In this document: positions 26,946 to 38,737 of the stretch, one piece after another
How positions within the stretch are numbered: position 1 is the stretch's first letter
Layout: each line of letters starts with the position of its first letter
Origin: UBA4736 sp002404015
GTDB taxonomy: Bacteria > Chloroflexota > Dormibacteria > Dormibacterales > Dormibacteraceae
DNA length: 64,000 nucleotides
Assembly: GCA_036747295.1 (NCBI GenBank)
Contig: DAIOCN010000004.1
Span: 62,001 to 126,000, forward strand
Direction of reading: 5' to 3'
Notes under the pieces: model-generated
The model's input: the letters and a program-made list of their open reading frames with translations, nothing else
The model's database searches: none
Told to the model about the DNA's origin: nothing
Position numbers and translations under genes: made by a program

Positions 26946-26971
26946 GCCCTGGCGCAGGGCTTCGAGGTTGG

Positions 26972-29053
<2,082 letters not shown>

Positions 29054-29099
29054 GGGAGCACCCAATTCTATCCCGAACGTCCGTTCGCCAGCAGCCCGT

Positions 29100-29678
29100 T
29101 CAGCCGACCTTTCGAGCCAGCGGGAGAGCGATGTAGAAGAGCGCCACCAGCACGTAGATCACCAGCCCGACCTGGGCGCTGAAGGCCGAGACGATGGTCG
29201 CCAGCGGATAGAGCAGGAGGCCGATGGAGAACGCGACCACGTTGAACTCCGCCTGCATCAGGCCGCGGGACCGTGCGTAGAGGCTGACCAAGCTGAACGC
29301 CACGATCATCGCGATGGCGCTGAGCCCGTAGACGACCGCGGCCGTGTTGGCGTCGGCGGGTGGGCCGGTCTGCAGGTAGTGGGCCAGCAGCCCGGTGGGG
29401 AACGGGATCACGGCCACGGCCATGAGCAGAAGGCCGTTCAGAAAGAGCAGCGGCAGGTCGAGTGATTTGAGCGTGGCGAGGACCGCGTGGTGATTCACCC
29501 AGATGATCACGATGGTCGCGAAGCTGGTGGCGTAGGCGACGTAGGAGGGCCACTGCCGCAGCAGCCCCTCGAGTAGATGGCCGGAGGCGGCGAGGGGGTC
29601 CTTGAGCTCCAGCACGAGCAGCGTGGCCGCGATGGCGAAGACCCCGTCACTGAATGCCTCGGCGCGGGCCTTGCTCAC
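29100..29678 (-). CDS. TMEM175 family (DUF1211) potassium channel-like protein
   Basis: 192-residue membrane protein starting RAEAFSDGVFAIAATLLVLEL, the FSDGVFAIA motif diagnostic of TMEM175-type channels (residues 9-17). About six hydrophobic helices follow, with VNHHAVLATLKSLDLPLLFLNG in the middle (shown here in pieces: VNHHAVL, LFLNGLLLM). Bacterial TMEM175 proteins form tetrameric K+-conducting channels. The GTG start overlaps the moeA stop (GTGA). Confidence 0.9.
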   Translation of the reverse strand: MSKARAEAFSDGVFAIAATLLVLELKDPLAASGHLLEGLLRQWPSYVAYATSFATIVIIWVNHHAVLATLKSLDLPLLFLNGLLLMAVAVIPFPTGLLAHYLQTGPPADANTAAVVYGLSAIAMIVAFSLVSLYARSRGLMQAEFNVVAFSIGLLLYPLATIVSAFSAQVGLVIYVLVALFYIALPLARKVG

Positions 29679-30895
29679 TCTCCCGGCAGCCGCAGGATGA
29701 TCGCTTCCACGACCGAGCCAGCCGGGATCCCCTCAGCGCCGGGCGACACCCGGACCAGCGCGTCGGCTCCGACCAGCGACATCAGCCGCGAGGAGGACTG
29801 CGAGCCGGTGGTCTGGGCGACCAGCTCCTGCCCCTCTCGGCGCAGCGTCACCCTCTGGTACTCGGTCCGGTCTCCCGCCGCCCGGGCCTCGTAGGCCAGC
29901 CGAACCGGCAGCCGCGGCCGCTGGAGGCGGGCGTGGCCCTGCATCCTGCGCAGGGCCGGGCGTACGAACACCTCGAAGGTGACCAGCGAGGACACCGGGA
30001 AGCCGGGAAGGCCGAACGCCAGCCGGCCTTCGGGCAGGGTCGCGAAGGTGAAAGGCTTGCCTGGCCGCAGCTTGACGCGGCCGATGTGCACCTCGCCCAA
30101 CGCTTCCAGCAGCGGCTTGACGAGGTCGTGGCTGCCCACAGAGACCCCGCCCGACGTGACCAGGGCGTCGGCGCCACCGAGCGCCTCCACCACCAGCTCG
30201 CGAAGCGGCTCGGGGCGATCGGGGGCCAGCCCCAGCACCCGCACCTCGGCGCCCGCCTCGCGGAGCGCCGCCAGCAGGGCCCAGCGATTGGAGTCCACGA
30301 TCTGGCCCGGGCCCAGCTGCTCGCCCACCTCGACCAGCTCGTCCCCCGTGGACATCAGCGCCACCCGTGGACGCCGATGCACCGTGAGGGTCGGGAAGCC
30401 GAGGGCGGCCGCCAGCCCGATCTCGGCCGGGCCCAGCTCCTCGCCCCGCTCCAGCACCAGCTCACCCTGCTTCAAGTCCGCGCCGGGTCGGTGGAAGTTG
30501 CGCCCCGCCGGGTGGCCGGCGGGCACGGTCACGTAACCCTCCTCCTGCTCGGTGTCCTCGACCATGACCACGGTGTCGGCGCCCTCGGGCAGGACGCCGC
30601 CGGTCAGGATGCGGGCGGCAAGGCCGGCTTCGAGCCTGCCCTCGAAGGGCCGGCCGGCGGCCGACTCGCCGGCCACCCTGAGCCGGCCGCCGCCGTCCGC
30701 CGAGCGGATCGCGTAGCCGTCCACCGCGCTGGACGGGAACCTGGGCAGCTCGCTCGGGGCGACCAGGTCCTCGGCCAGCACCCGGCCCAGCGCTTCGCGC
30801 ACATGCACCGGCTCGGAATCCAGCACCGGCGTGCGCGCCAGAACGAGTGCCGCGGCCTCCGCGGCATCGACGAGCGGATACGTTGACGCGCGCAC
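29675..30895 (-). CDS. moeA: Molybdopterin molybdenumtransferase
   Basis: Inserts molybdenum into adenylylated molybdopterin, the last step of molybdenum cofactor synthesis. Seen: EALGRVLAEDLVAP, FPSSAVDGYAIRS (substrate loop), GADTVVMVEDT, the PRVALMSTGDELVE domain, VTSGGVSVGSHDLVK, and GLPGFPVSSLVTFE. 406 residues, normal. GTG start, eight bases past the broken ECF remnant. It would serve the molybdenum hydroxylase 24 kb downstream, though no other cofactor genes are in the window. Confidence 0.94.
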   Translation of the reverse strand: MRASTYPLVDAAEAAALVLARTPVLDSEPVHVREALGRVLAEDLVAPSELPRFPSSAVDGYAIRSADGGGRLRVAGESAAGRPFEGRLEAGLAARILTGGVLPEGADTVVMVEDTEQEEGYVTVPAGHPAGRNFHRPGADLKQGELVLERGEELGPAEIGLAAALGFPTLTVHRRPRVALMSTGDELVEVGEQLGPGQIVDSNRWALLAALREAGAEVRVLGLAPDRPEPLRELVVEALGGADALVTSGGVSVGSHDLVKPLLEALGEVHIGRVKLRPGKPFTFATLPEGRLAFGLPGFPVSSLVTFEVFVRPALRRMQGHARLQRPRLPVRLAYEARAAGDRTEYQRVTLRREGQELVAQTTGSQSSSRLMSLVGADALVRVSPGAEGIPAGSVVEAIILRLPGE

Positions 30896-30902
30896 GACCT
30901 TG

Positions 30903-31721
30903 CTAGGAAACCACTTCGAGGGTCAGCCGGGCGCGCAGTCGCCCCAGGGCGGCCACAACGGGGGCTCCCAGGAGGATGACCATCAGGGCGTTGCCACCGG
31001 CCCGGGAGCTGTCGTAGGCCACCGAGGTGAGCACGTAGTAGCGCCAGAAGTGGAGCGCCGAAAGCGCGGCCGGCATGCCGGGCAGCCAGCCCAGGTCGGG
31101 CGAGTTGCGGAAGCCTGTCACTCAGCCCTGGATGTCCATCAGGGCGCCGACCACCGCCAGGGCCATCAGCTCGGCGCGTCCGGCGCGGCCTGCCCGCCAC
31201 AGCCCGGCCAGGCCGGCGGCGGCCCCCACCCAGCCCGCGGCCAACATCTGGTAGGGCACCCAGGGGCCGACCCCGCCGGTCGCCACGGCGGACACGAGCA
31301 GGCTGAAGGCGCCGGTCAGGAAGCCGTACGAAGGGCCGAAGGCGTCCACGACCTGGTGGGGCTCCAGCAGCAGTCCCAGGGGCGCCACCGAGAGGACGGC
31401 CGCGGACAGGGTCAGGCCCGCGGTCGCCCCAAACGCCAGGGCTTCCAGCGTGAACGGTCCGCCGGGGCCGGGCACGCCATCGGGCAGCCTGAAGAGCACG
31501 TCCGCACCCAGGTGGCTGAACGAGAAGCTGAAGAGGGTGGCCAGGAAAGCCGCGACTCCGACCCCCAACAGCAGGCGGCGAGAGGCCGCCAGCTCCGCGC
31601 CGGCGAGAACGACCGCGAGGCCCGCCGCCAGCACCAGGGCCCTGTAGACCGGGTTGGTGGCCACCAGGGCGACGACCAGGCAGGCCGCGCTCCAGCCGGC
31701 CAGAGCCCGGGCGTTGATCAT
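30903..31721 (-). pseudogene. Chimeric ECF transporter remnant: EcfT N-half joined to S-component C-half, with in-frame TGA
   Basis: From ATG 31721 the first ~125 residues look like the N-terminal half of an EcfT transmembrane protein (LVVALVATNPVYRALVLAAG, FSHLGADVLFRLP, GGPFTLEALAFGATAG). The frame then passes without a stop into an S-component-like half (FGPSYGFLTGAFSLLVSAV, GVGPWVPYQMLAAGWVGAAA). After MDIQG a TGA at 31122-31124 falls where relatives have Trp or similar, and the same frame continues VTGFRNSPDLG to a final stop at 30903. EcfT coupling helices, ATPases and the S-component N-terminus are missing. I infer a deletion fusion plus nonsense mutation. The start overlaps the preceding lipoprotein stop (ATGA). 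Confidence 0.6.
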
Positions 31722-32206
31722 TTCTTGGGCAGCGGGGGCGGCGCCGGAGACGCCATCGGCGATGCGTACGTCCAGCCCAGCGCCTCACCATCCTTCAGGT
31801 CGACCTGTGTGTAAGCGGTCTGGGCCTGCACCCAGGGCTGGCCGCCGACCACCTCGTACAACGCCCAGTACGGCTTGTCCTTGGGGAAGCAATCGCTGAA
31901 CTGGGCGGGCTCGTTGTCCACCTGGCAGACGGCCTTGCCGAAGCTGAACGTCTGGGCCTGGTACTCGATGCCGCTCTGCTTCATCAGGTCCTCGCCGTTG
32001 ATCTGGGCGGCCGCGAAGCCCACACACTTGTTGACGACCTTGCCGTCAGCGTGCTGTACGACCAGGTAAGCCTTGTGCGCAGCGCCGGCGTTGACGCACG
32101 CGGTGCCCGATGACGCAGCGCCGGCTGAGCTGCCGGCGGCGCTCCCGCAGCCGGCGACCAGGGTGAGGGCCAGTGTCGCGCTGACCCCGATAAGGTGCTT
32201 TCGCAT
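31718..32206 (-). CDS. DUF4430 (transcobalamin-like) lipoprotein under a cobalamin riboswitch
   Basis: 162-residue lipoprotein: MRKHLIGVSATLALTLVAGC is a signal peptide ending in the lipobox VAGC (Cys 20). The mature part ends in a DUF4430 domain, recognised by CFPKDKPYWALYEVVGGQPW (residues about 107-126), then LKDGEALGWTYASP. This domain resembles the C-terminal part of transcobalamin/intrinsic factor. ATG 32206 has GGAGG 8 bases upstream, and a cobalamin riboswitch precedes it, so a surface corrinoid-binding role is a reasonable inference. The following ECF-like gene overlaps its stop by four bases. Confidence 0.83.
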   Translation of the reverse strand: MRKHLIGVSATLALTLVAGCGSAAGSSAGAASSGTACVNAGAAHKAYLVVQHADGKVVNKCVGFAAAQINGEDLMKQSGIEYQAQTFSFGKAVCQVDNEPAQFSDCFPKDKPYWALYEVVGGQPWVQAQTAYTQVDLKDGEALGWTYASPMASPAPPPLPKK

Positions 32207-32294
32207 CCTCGGTTCCTCCAGCGGCCGGATACCCACCGACGCCAGGAGAAACCTCGCCGCTCTGAGGCCTCCCCTACCGATCCGCGCAGGCGGG

Positions 32295-32460
32295 GAAAAC
32301 GCCTTCGGGCAGGTATCCTGGCTCGCGGATCGGCGCCTGCGGCCCGCCTTCCCAGGACTCACGTCCCAGTGGCATCGCCGGCCGCTGGCTCCCCGCTCAC
32401 AGTTGCGCGACAGCGCGGGACTCGCACCCGCTTCCCTAGGCCGGATAGGCCGCCGCAAGT
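32295..32460 (-). promoter_or_regulatory. Cobalamin riboswitch
   Basis: On the minus strand GGAAGCGGGTGCGAGTCCCGC (plus positions 32415-32435) is followed by GCGCAACTGTGA, then by GCCACTGGG and GGGAAGGCG, and ends in the B12 box AGCCAGGATACCTGCC (32308-32323). Order and spacing match the AdoCbl class. It lies about 90 bases before the DUF4430 lipoprotein start and should repress that operon when cobalamin is plentiful, possibly by hiding the GGAGG ribosome site. Confidence 0.93.
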
Positions 32461-32462
32461 CT

Positions 32463-32661
32463 AACGTCTGGGGAAGAACCGGGGTCCTCCCGAGTCCGCT
32501 TCCTAGCGGAAGATTTCCTCAGATAAAGCCAAAACGGGGCGGGAAGGCCTGGCTCCGCCTGGCTGTCTGGGTCCCGAACTCAAGGCGAGCACCTAACCAC
32601 TAAGTCCTGCAAAAGGGAAGTAGGACACTGGGGAGGAACCGCGAGGTTCTTCCCCAGACGT

Positions 32662-32662
<1 letters not shown>
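32463..32662. repeat. 200-bp element with 18-bp perfect terminal inverted repeats (MITE-like)
   Basis: AACGTCTGGGGAAGAACC (32463-32480) is exactly inverted at 32645-32662. The right end also forms a local hairpin with CTGGGGAGGAACC at about 32629-32641. The interior has no coding sequence. It fills the gap between the ABC exporter stop codon and the riboswitch, so it could be a mobile miniature element or a paired terminator structure. No flanking target duplication is obvious. Confidence 0.55.
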
Positions 32663-34923
<2,261 letters not shown>

Positions 34924-35053
34924 CCGCGACCAAGTCTAGTGTCCAACCCCGGCAATTCGACGGGCCTTCGCATGACATTGGAAGCCGGCAGGTGCCCAGG
35001 ACGGACGCGGCTCAATTGGTTTCGAGCTTACCGAGGCCGTACTGTTTGAGGAG

Positions 35054-35773
35054 ATGCCGAAAGCAAGAGCCCAAGCCGCTGAACAAGTGCTGTCCGGCCA
35101 GCCGGGCGCCGCGGCCCGGCGCTGGCTGGGGCCGCTGACGATTGCGGCGTTCCTGCTGTTCGGCCTCGACACCTGGCTGATCGCCGTCCAGCCACTGCTG
35201 CCGTTCGACCGGCCCGTCGAACTGTTCGTGCAGAGCTTTCCCTGGGGTCCGTTCGTCTATGCGATGGACTTCACGAACAGGCTGTCCGGCTACCTGCAGC
35301 TGGGGCTGGCGCTGGTGGCGATCGCCATGATGTTCGTGGTCGAGCGGCGGGCGGGCTGGTTGATGGCGGTCGGCTCCCTTGCCAGCGTGTTCGACAACGT
35401 GGTCAAGCTTTCCTTCGCCCGCCACCGGCCCACCGCGGACCTGGTCAAGATCCTCGACCCCACCACCGGCTACAGCTATCCCAGCGGGCACGCGGTCTTC
35501 TTCACGTGGCTCGCCTTCATGCTGGCCGCGGCGATCGCGCCCCGCCTCTCCGTCCCCGGCCGGGTCGTGGCCTGGAGCCTCGCCGTCCTGGTGATCCTCA
35601 CCGCCTGCCTGGCCCGCGTCTGGGCCGGCGTGCACTGGCCCAGCGACGTCCTCGGCGGATTCCTGCTGGGGCTGGGCTGGTCCGCCTTCGTGCTCTGGAT
35701 CCCGGAGCGGTTCCTGCCCGCGCCGAGTTGGAGCTGGTTCCAGCGCTTGCGTCGCAAAAGGGTGGCCGCCTGA
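35054..35773 (+). CDS. PAP2 family phosphatase (copy 1)
   Basis: 239-residue membrane phosphatase. The three phosphatase motifs are KLSFARHRPT (K-x6-RP-like), YSYPSGHAVFF (PSGH) and SRVWAGVHWPSD-type motif written here as ARVWAGVHWPSDVLGG. Members dephosphorylate undecaprenyl diphosphate or phosphatidic acid. Several hydrophobic helices surround these motifs. GAGG lies just before the ATG. It is followed by a YiiX-like hydrolase through a CTGA stop/start overlap and then by a second PAP2 gene. Confidence 0.9.
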   Translation: MPKARAQAAEQVLSGQPGAAARRWLGPLTIAAFLLFGLDTWLIAVQPLLPFDRPVELFVQSFPWGPFVYAMDFTNRLSGYLQLGLALVAIAMMFVVERRAGWLMAVGSLASVFDNVVKLSFARHRPTADLVKILDPTTGYSYPSGHAVFFTWLAFMLAAAIAPRLSVPGRVVAWSLAVLVILTACLARVWAGVHWPSDVLGGFLLGLGWSAFVLWIPERFLPAPSWSWFQRLRRKRVAA

Positions 35774-36321
35774 GCCACCGGGGGGGCCAGGTCGAGATTT
35801 TCGGCCCCGGCCGCTCAGCGGCCGACCCGGCTCCGGGTGACTTCATCCTCACCCACGCCAACCACCTGGCATCCCGCCTGATCCGGGTCGCCCAGCGTCA
35901 GCGGATGCACGGGCAGGACCGTGTGTTCGCGCACTGGAGCCACTGCGCCATCGTCGTGGCGCCGGACGGCACACTGGTGGAGGCGGAAACGGCCGGCGTG
36001 CGCCGCAGCCCGCTGTCCAAGTACGCAGACGTGGAGTACCACCTGGTCAGACTCGGGCCCCAGGTCTCGGCCACCGTTCGTGAGAAAGCTGCCGACTACG
36101 CCAAGAGAAAGGTCGGCGAGCCGTTCGGGTTCGCCGACGTGGCGCGTATCTCGCTCTCGCTGCTCACCGGCCTGCGCCTGGACTTCGGCCGGAACGAGTA
36201 CCTGATCTGCTCGGGGCTGGTGGCGGCGGCGCTGGTGCGGGCGGGGGCCCGCTTCGAGATGGAGCCCGCGGACATGCTCCCCGCCGACCTCGCGAAGGCC
36301 TACGGTGTGAAACCGGAGTGA
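35770..36321 (+). CDS. YiiX/YebB-like permuted NlpC/P60 cysteine hydrolase, probable CTG start
   Basis: Papain-like (permuted NlpC/P60) hydrolase that may act on amide or lipid-amide bonds. Key segments: APGDFILTHANH, the catalytic-His region FAHWSHCAIVV, and the nucleophile region EYLICSGLVAAAL with Cys. No ATG, GTG or TTG lies between 35731 and the conserved core; CTG 35770 overlaps the PAP2 stop as CTGA and gives 183 residues. The alternative TTG 35728 lies 46 bases inside the PAP2 gene. GGGTGG before the CTG could serve as a Shine-Dalgarno. Its own stop overlaps the next PAP2 gene. Confidence 0.8.
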   Translation: MSHRGGQVEIFGPGRSAADPAPGDFILTHANHLASRLIRVAQRQRMHGQDRVFAHWSHCAIVVAPDGTLVEAETAGVRRSPLSKYADVEYHLVRLGPQVSATVREKAADYAKRKVGEPFGFADVARISLSLLTGLRLDFGRNEYLICSGLVAAALVRAGARFEMEPADMLPADLAKAYGVKPE

Positions 36322-36944
36322 TGAGCAGGCCCCCAGTGCTGTTCGCCGCCGGCACTGCGTGCCTGCTGGCGGTCCTGGCCCTGGCGGTGGCCGCCCATCA
36401 ATACCCCTATTTCGGCTGGGACCCTCCCGTGACTCGGGCTGTCCAGTCGGTGCCGGTCGGCCCCTTCTACCAGGTCGTCCTCTTCTACGGCTGGCTGCTC
36501 GGGGTGCGCCAGGTGGCCCTGGCCGCGGCCGGCGTGGTGCTGGTGCTCGTCTTCAACCGCTGGGGCGGCCTTCTGATGCTCGGCGGTGCGCTCTCGGCAG
36601 CCGTCTACCAGGCGCTCGACCTGGTCGTACAACGGCCGCGGCCCGACCCCCACCTGGTGCACGTGGTGGCGGTCACCCCCAGCAACAGCTTTCCGAGCGG
36701 CCACACCGTGTTCTTCACCTGGTTCTCGATCCTGCTCGTGGTCACCCTCGGGCGACGGCTGCCACGCCGGCTGAAGGCGGCCGCCTGGGTCCTGGCCGGG
36801 CTCGTCATCGTGGCCACCGGGTTCTCCCGAGTCTGGGCGGGCGCGCACTGGCCGAGCGACGTGCTGGCGGGCTTCCTGCTGGGGTCCGGCTGGACCCTCC
36901 TCGTTCTCGGGGCCGGAAGGATATGGACGCCTAAGGCGTTCTGA
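36318..36944 (+). CDS. PAP2 family phosphatase (copy 2)
   Basis: 208 residues. Motifs: LVVQRPRPDPHLVH (RPRP), NSFPSGHTVFF (PSGH) and FSRVWAGAHWPSDVLAG with the catalytic His. About five TM helices. It starts at GTG 36318 or ATG 36321, overlapping the YiiX-like stop. Converges on cutA with a 14-base overlap. Together with copies 1 and 3 it suggests work on polyprenyl or glycerolipid phosphates in the membrane. Confidence 0.9.
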   Translation: MMSRPPVLFAAGTACLLAVLALAVAAHQYPYFGWDPPVTRAVQSVPVGPFYQVVLFYGWLLGVRQVALAAAGVVLVLVFNRWGGLLMLGGALSAAVYQALDLVVQRPRPDPHLVHVVAVTPSNSFPSGHTVFFTWFSILLVVTLGRRLPRRLKAAAWVLAGLVIVATGFSRVWAGAHWPSDVLAGFLLGSGWTLLVLGAGRIWTPKAF

Positions 36945-37260
36945 CGCCCTCCAGCAGCCACTCCAGGTAGGCCGGAGAGCCGCCGGTGACATCGACCTGC
37001 AGGAGCTCCGGCAGCTCGTAGCTGTGGTGCTCCTCGAGGTAGGCCTGGATCGCGGCGACCTTGTCCGAGGAGGTCTTCAGAAGGATCAGCGCCTCGTGCT
37101 CGCGCTTCATCTTCCCCTCCCAGCGATAGAAGGAGTGGATCGTGGGGATCACGGACCCGCACGCGGCCAGCCGAGCCTCCACCATCCCCTCGCCAAGTCG
37201 CTCCGCCTCGTCGCGGCTGCCGGCGCTGATGAAGAGCATGACCGGCTTGGGCTGGGTCAT
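36931..37260 (-). CDS. cutA: Divalent-cation tolerance protein CutA
   Basis: 109-residue trimeric protein. Family marks: VMLFISAGSRDEAERLGEGMVE at the N-terminus (in pieces), LAACGSVIPTIHSFYRWEGK, and ALILLKTSSDKV, YELPELLQVDVTGG. The biological role of CutA is unsettled, with copper tolerance in E. coli as the classical claim. ATGA overlap with the upstream PAP2 gene. Confidence 0.94.
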   Translation of the reverse strand: MTQPKPVMLFISAGSRDEAERLGEGMVEARLAACGSVIPTIHSFYRWEGKMKREHEALILLKTSSDKVAAIQAYLEEHHSYELPELLQVDVTGGSPAYLEWLLEGVRTP

Positions 37261-37913
37261 CCGCGCTCTCCGACCGGCGGCCGGTCGAGCCAGATCACCG
37301 ACGCCGCCAGGCCGATTCCGCCCAACAGGATGCCCCCGATCACGTCCGACTCCCAGTGCACCTCGAGGTAGAGCCGGTCCAGCGCCATCAGGAGAATGAT
37401 GATGGCGGCCGCGGGCAGCGCAGCAGCGCGCCAGCGACTGCCTGGTCGCGCCAGCCGGCGTAGCACGAAGGCGAGCATGCCATACGCGAAAACGGTCCGG
37501 ACCATATGGCCGCTGGGAAAGCTGTTCATGGGCAGGTTCTTCTCGAAGAGCAGGGTGATGCTGGGCCCGTCTCCATGGTCGAGCGAGGGGCCCGGCGCCG
37601 GATGGATCACGAGCTTCTTGTAGAGAGTCTCCAGCACTTCAACGGCGCCGAAGGCGAGCACGAACCAGGCTTCCGTGCGGAACTCGTGACGCCAGAGATA
37701 GATGGCGATACCGAGCACGATCAGGCTCGTGATCTCGATCCCGCCGAGCACCGCGAACGCCTTCGCCACCACGCCCAGAGTCGGGTTCCAATCCCGGTTG
37801 AAGGCGGTCGCCACCGTCACGTCCGTGGCATTGGCGCCGCCCAGGCCGACCACCACCGACATGGCCACAAATGCGGCCGAGAGGACGACGAAAGCGGTCA
37901 GAGAGCGCGTCAT
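37257..37913 (-). CDS. PAP2 family phosphatase (copy 3)
   Basis: 218 residues from ATG 37913, which overlaps the mutM stop. The motifs are KKLVIHPAPGP (a weaker first motif, with IHPAP instead of K-x6-RP), MNSFPSGHMVRTVF and LDRLYLEVHWESDVIGG. Several TM helices. The altered first motif means activity is less certain than for copies 1 and 2. Confidence 0.85.
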   Translation of the reverse strand: MTRSLTAFVVLSAAFVAMSVVVGLGGANATDVTVATAFNRDWNPTLGVVAKAFAVLGGIEITSLIVLGIAIYLWRHEFRTEAWFVLAFGAVEVLETLYKKLVIHPAPGPSLDHGDGPSITLLFEKNLPMNSFPSGHMVRTVFAYGMLAFVLRRLARPGSRWRAAALPAAAIIILLMALDRLYLEVHWESDVIGGILLGGIGLAASVIWLDRPPVGERG

Positions 37914-38737
37914 CACCGCTGGCAGCGCCGGCAGAAGACGGTCGTGCGGCCGGCCAGCCGGACCGATGCCAGGGGTCGGCCGCACGTCAGGCAGGGCTCT
38001 CCGCCACGTCCGTAGACCCGCAGCTGTTCCTGCTGGAGACCCTTCTCGCCCCAGGCGTCGCGGTAGTCGTCCACCGAGCTGCCCCGGTTGGCGATCCCCT
38101 CGAGCAGGGAGTCCTGCAGCGCCTCCCGCAGCCGCTTCACGGCCGGCCGGCTGAGGCTGTCGGCGCGACGGTCGGGCCGGATCCGGGCCCGGAAGCAGGA
38201 CTCGTCGGCGTAGATGTTGCCCACCCCCGCCAGCACCGCCTGATCCAGGAGCAGTGCCTTGAGCGGGGCCCGCCTCGAGTGCAGGCGCCGGTAGAGATCG
38301 GCGGCGCTGAACTCGGGATCGATCGGCTCGGGACCCAGCTTGGGCAGCTTGCGCTCGGCGATCAGCTCCTGCTCGCTGCCGAAAAGCAGGCGCCCGAAGC
38401 GCCGCACGTCTCGATACCGAAGCTGCCTGCCGTCGTCCAGCGCGAGGACCGCATGCGTGTGGTCCATCAGCGCCGCCATCGGATCAACGTACCGGAGTTG
38501 GCCGGTCATCCCGAGGTGGACGACAAGCAGCTCGCCGCCGGTCAGGTGCATGAGGATGTACTTGCCGCGCCGGGTCAGGGCCTCGATCCGGCGTCCGCTC
38601 ACCCCGCTCTCGAAGAGGAACGGCTCCGGGTGGCGCACGATCGACGGGAAGCGCAGCTCCACACCCACGATCGTCCGCCCGACCAGGTGGGGCCTCAGGT
38701 CGGCCGCCACCGTCTCCACCTCCGGCAGCTCAGGCAA
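37913..38737 (-). CDS. mutM: DNA-formamidopyrimidine glycosylase (8-oxoguanine glycosylase)
   Basis: Base-excision repair enzyme removing oxidised purines. After the initiator the catalytic N-terminus PELPEVETVAADL is intact, the beta-F Lys region RRGKYILMHL is present, and the C-terminal zinc finger reads CLTCGRPLASV and TTVFCRRCQR. 274 residues. The TTG start overlaps the polA stop by eight bases, so mutM is coupled to polA. Confidence 0.96.
   Translation of the reverse strand: MPELPEVETVAADLRPHLVGRTIVGVELRFPSIVRHPEPFLFESGVSGRRIEALTRRGKYILMHLTGGELLVVHLGMTGQLRYVDPMAALMDHTHAVLALDDGRQLRYRDVRRFGRLLFGSEQELIAERKLPKLGPEPIDPEFSAADLYRRLHSRRAPLKALLLDQAVLAGVGNIYADESCFRARIRPDRRADSLSRPAVKRLREALQDSLLEGIANRGSSVDDYRDAWGEKGLQQEQLRVYGRGGEPCLTCGRPLASVRLAGRTTVFCRRCQR

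Noticed and set aside
31122..31124. Selenocysteine or Trp recoding of TGA
   Set aside because: No SECIS-like structure seen, TGA is a common stop in this window, and the gene is already chimeric.
32207..32458. N-terminal extension of the DUF4430 lipoprotein through the riboswitch
   Set aside because: The extension is the reading of the structured RNA; the signal peptide and GGAGG place the start at 32206.
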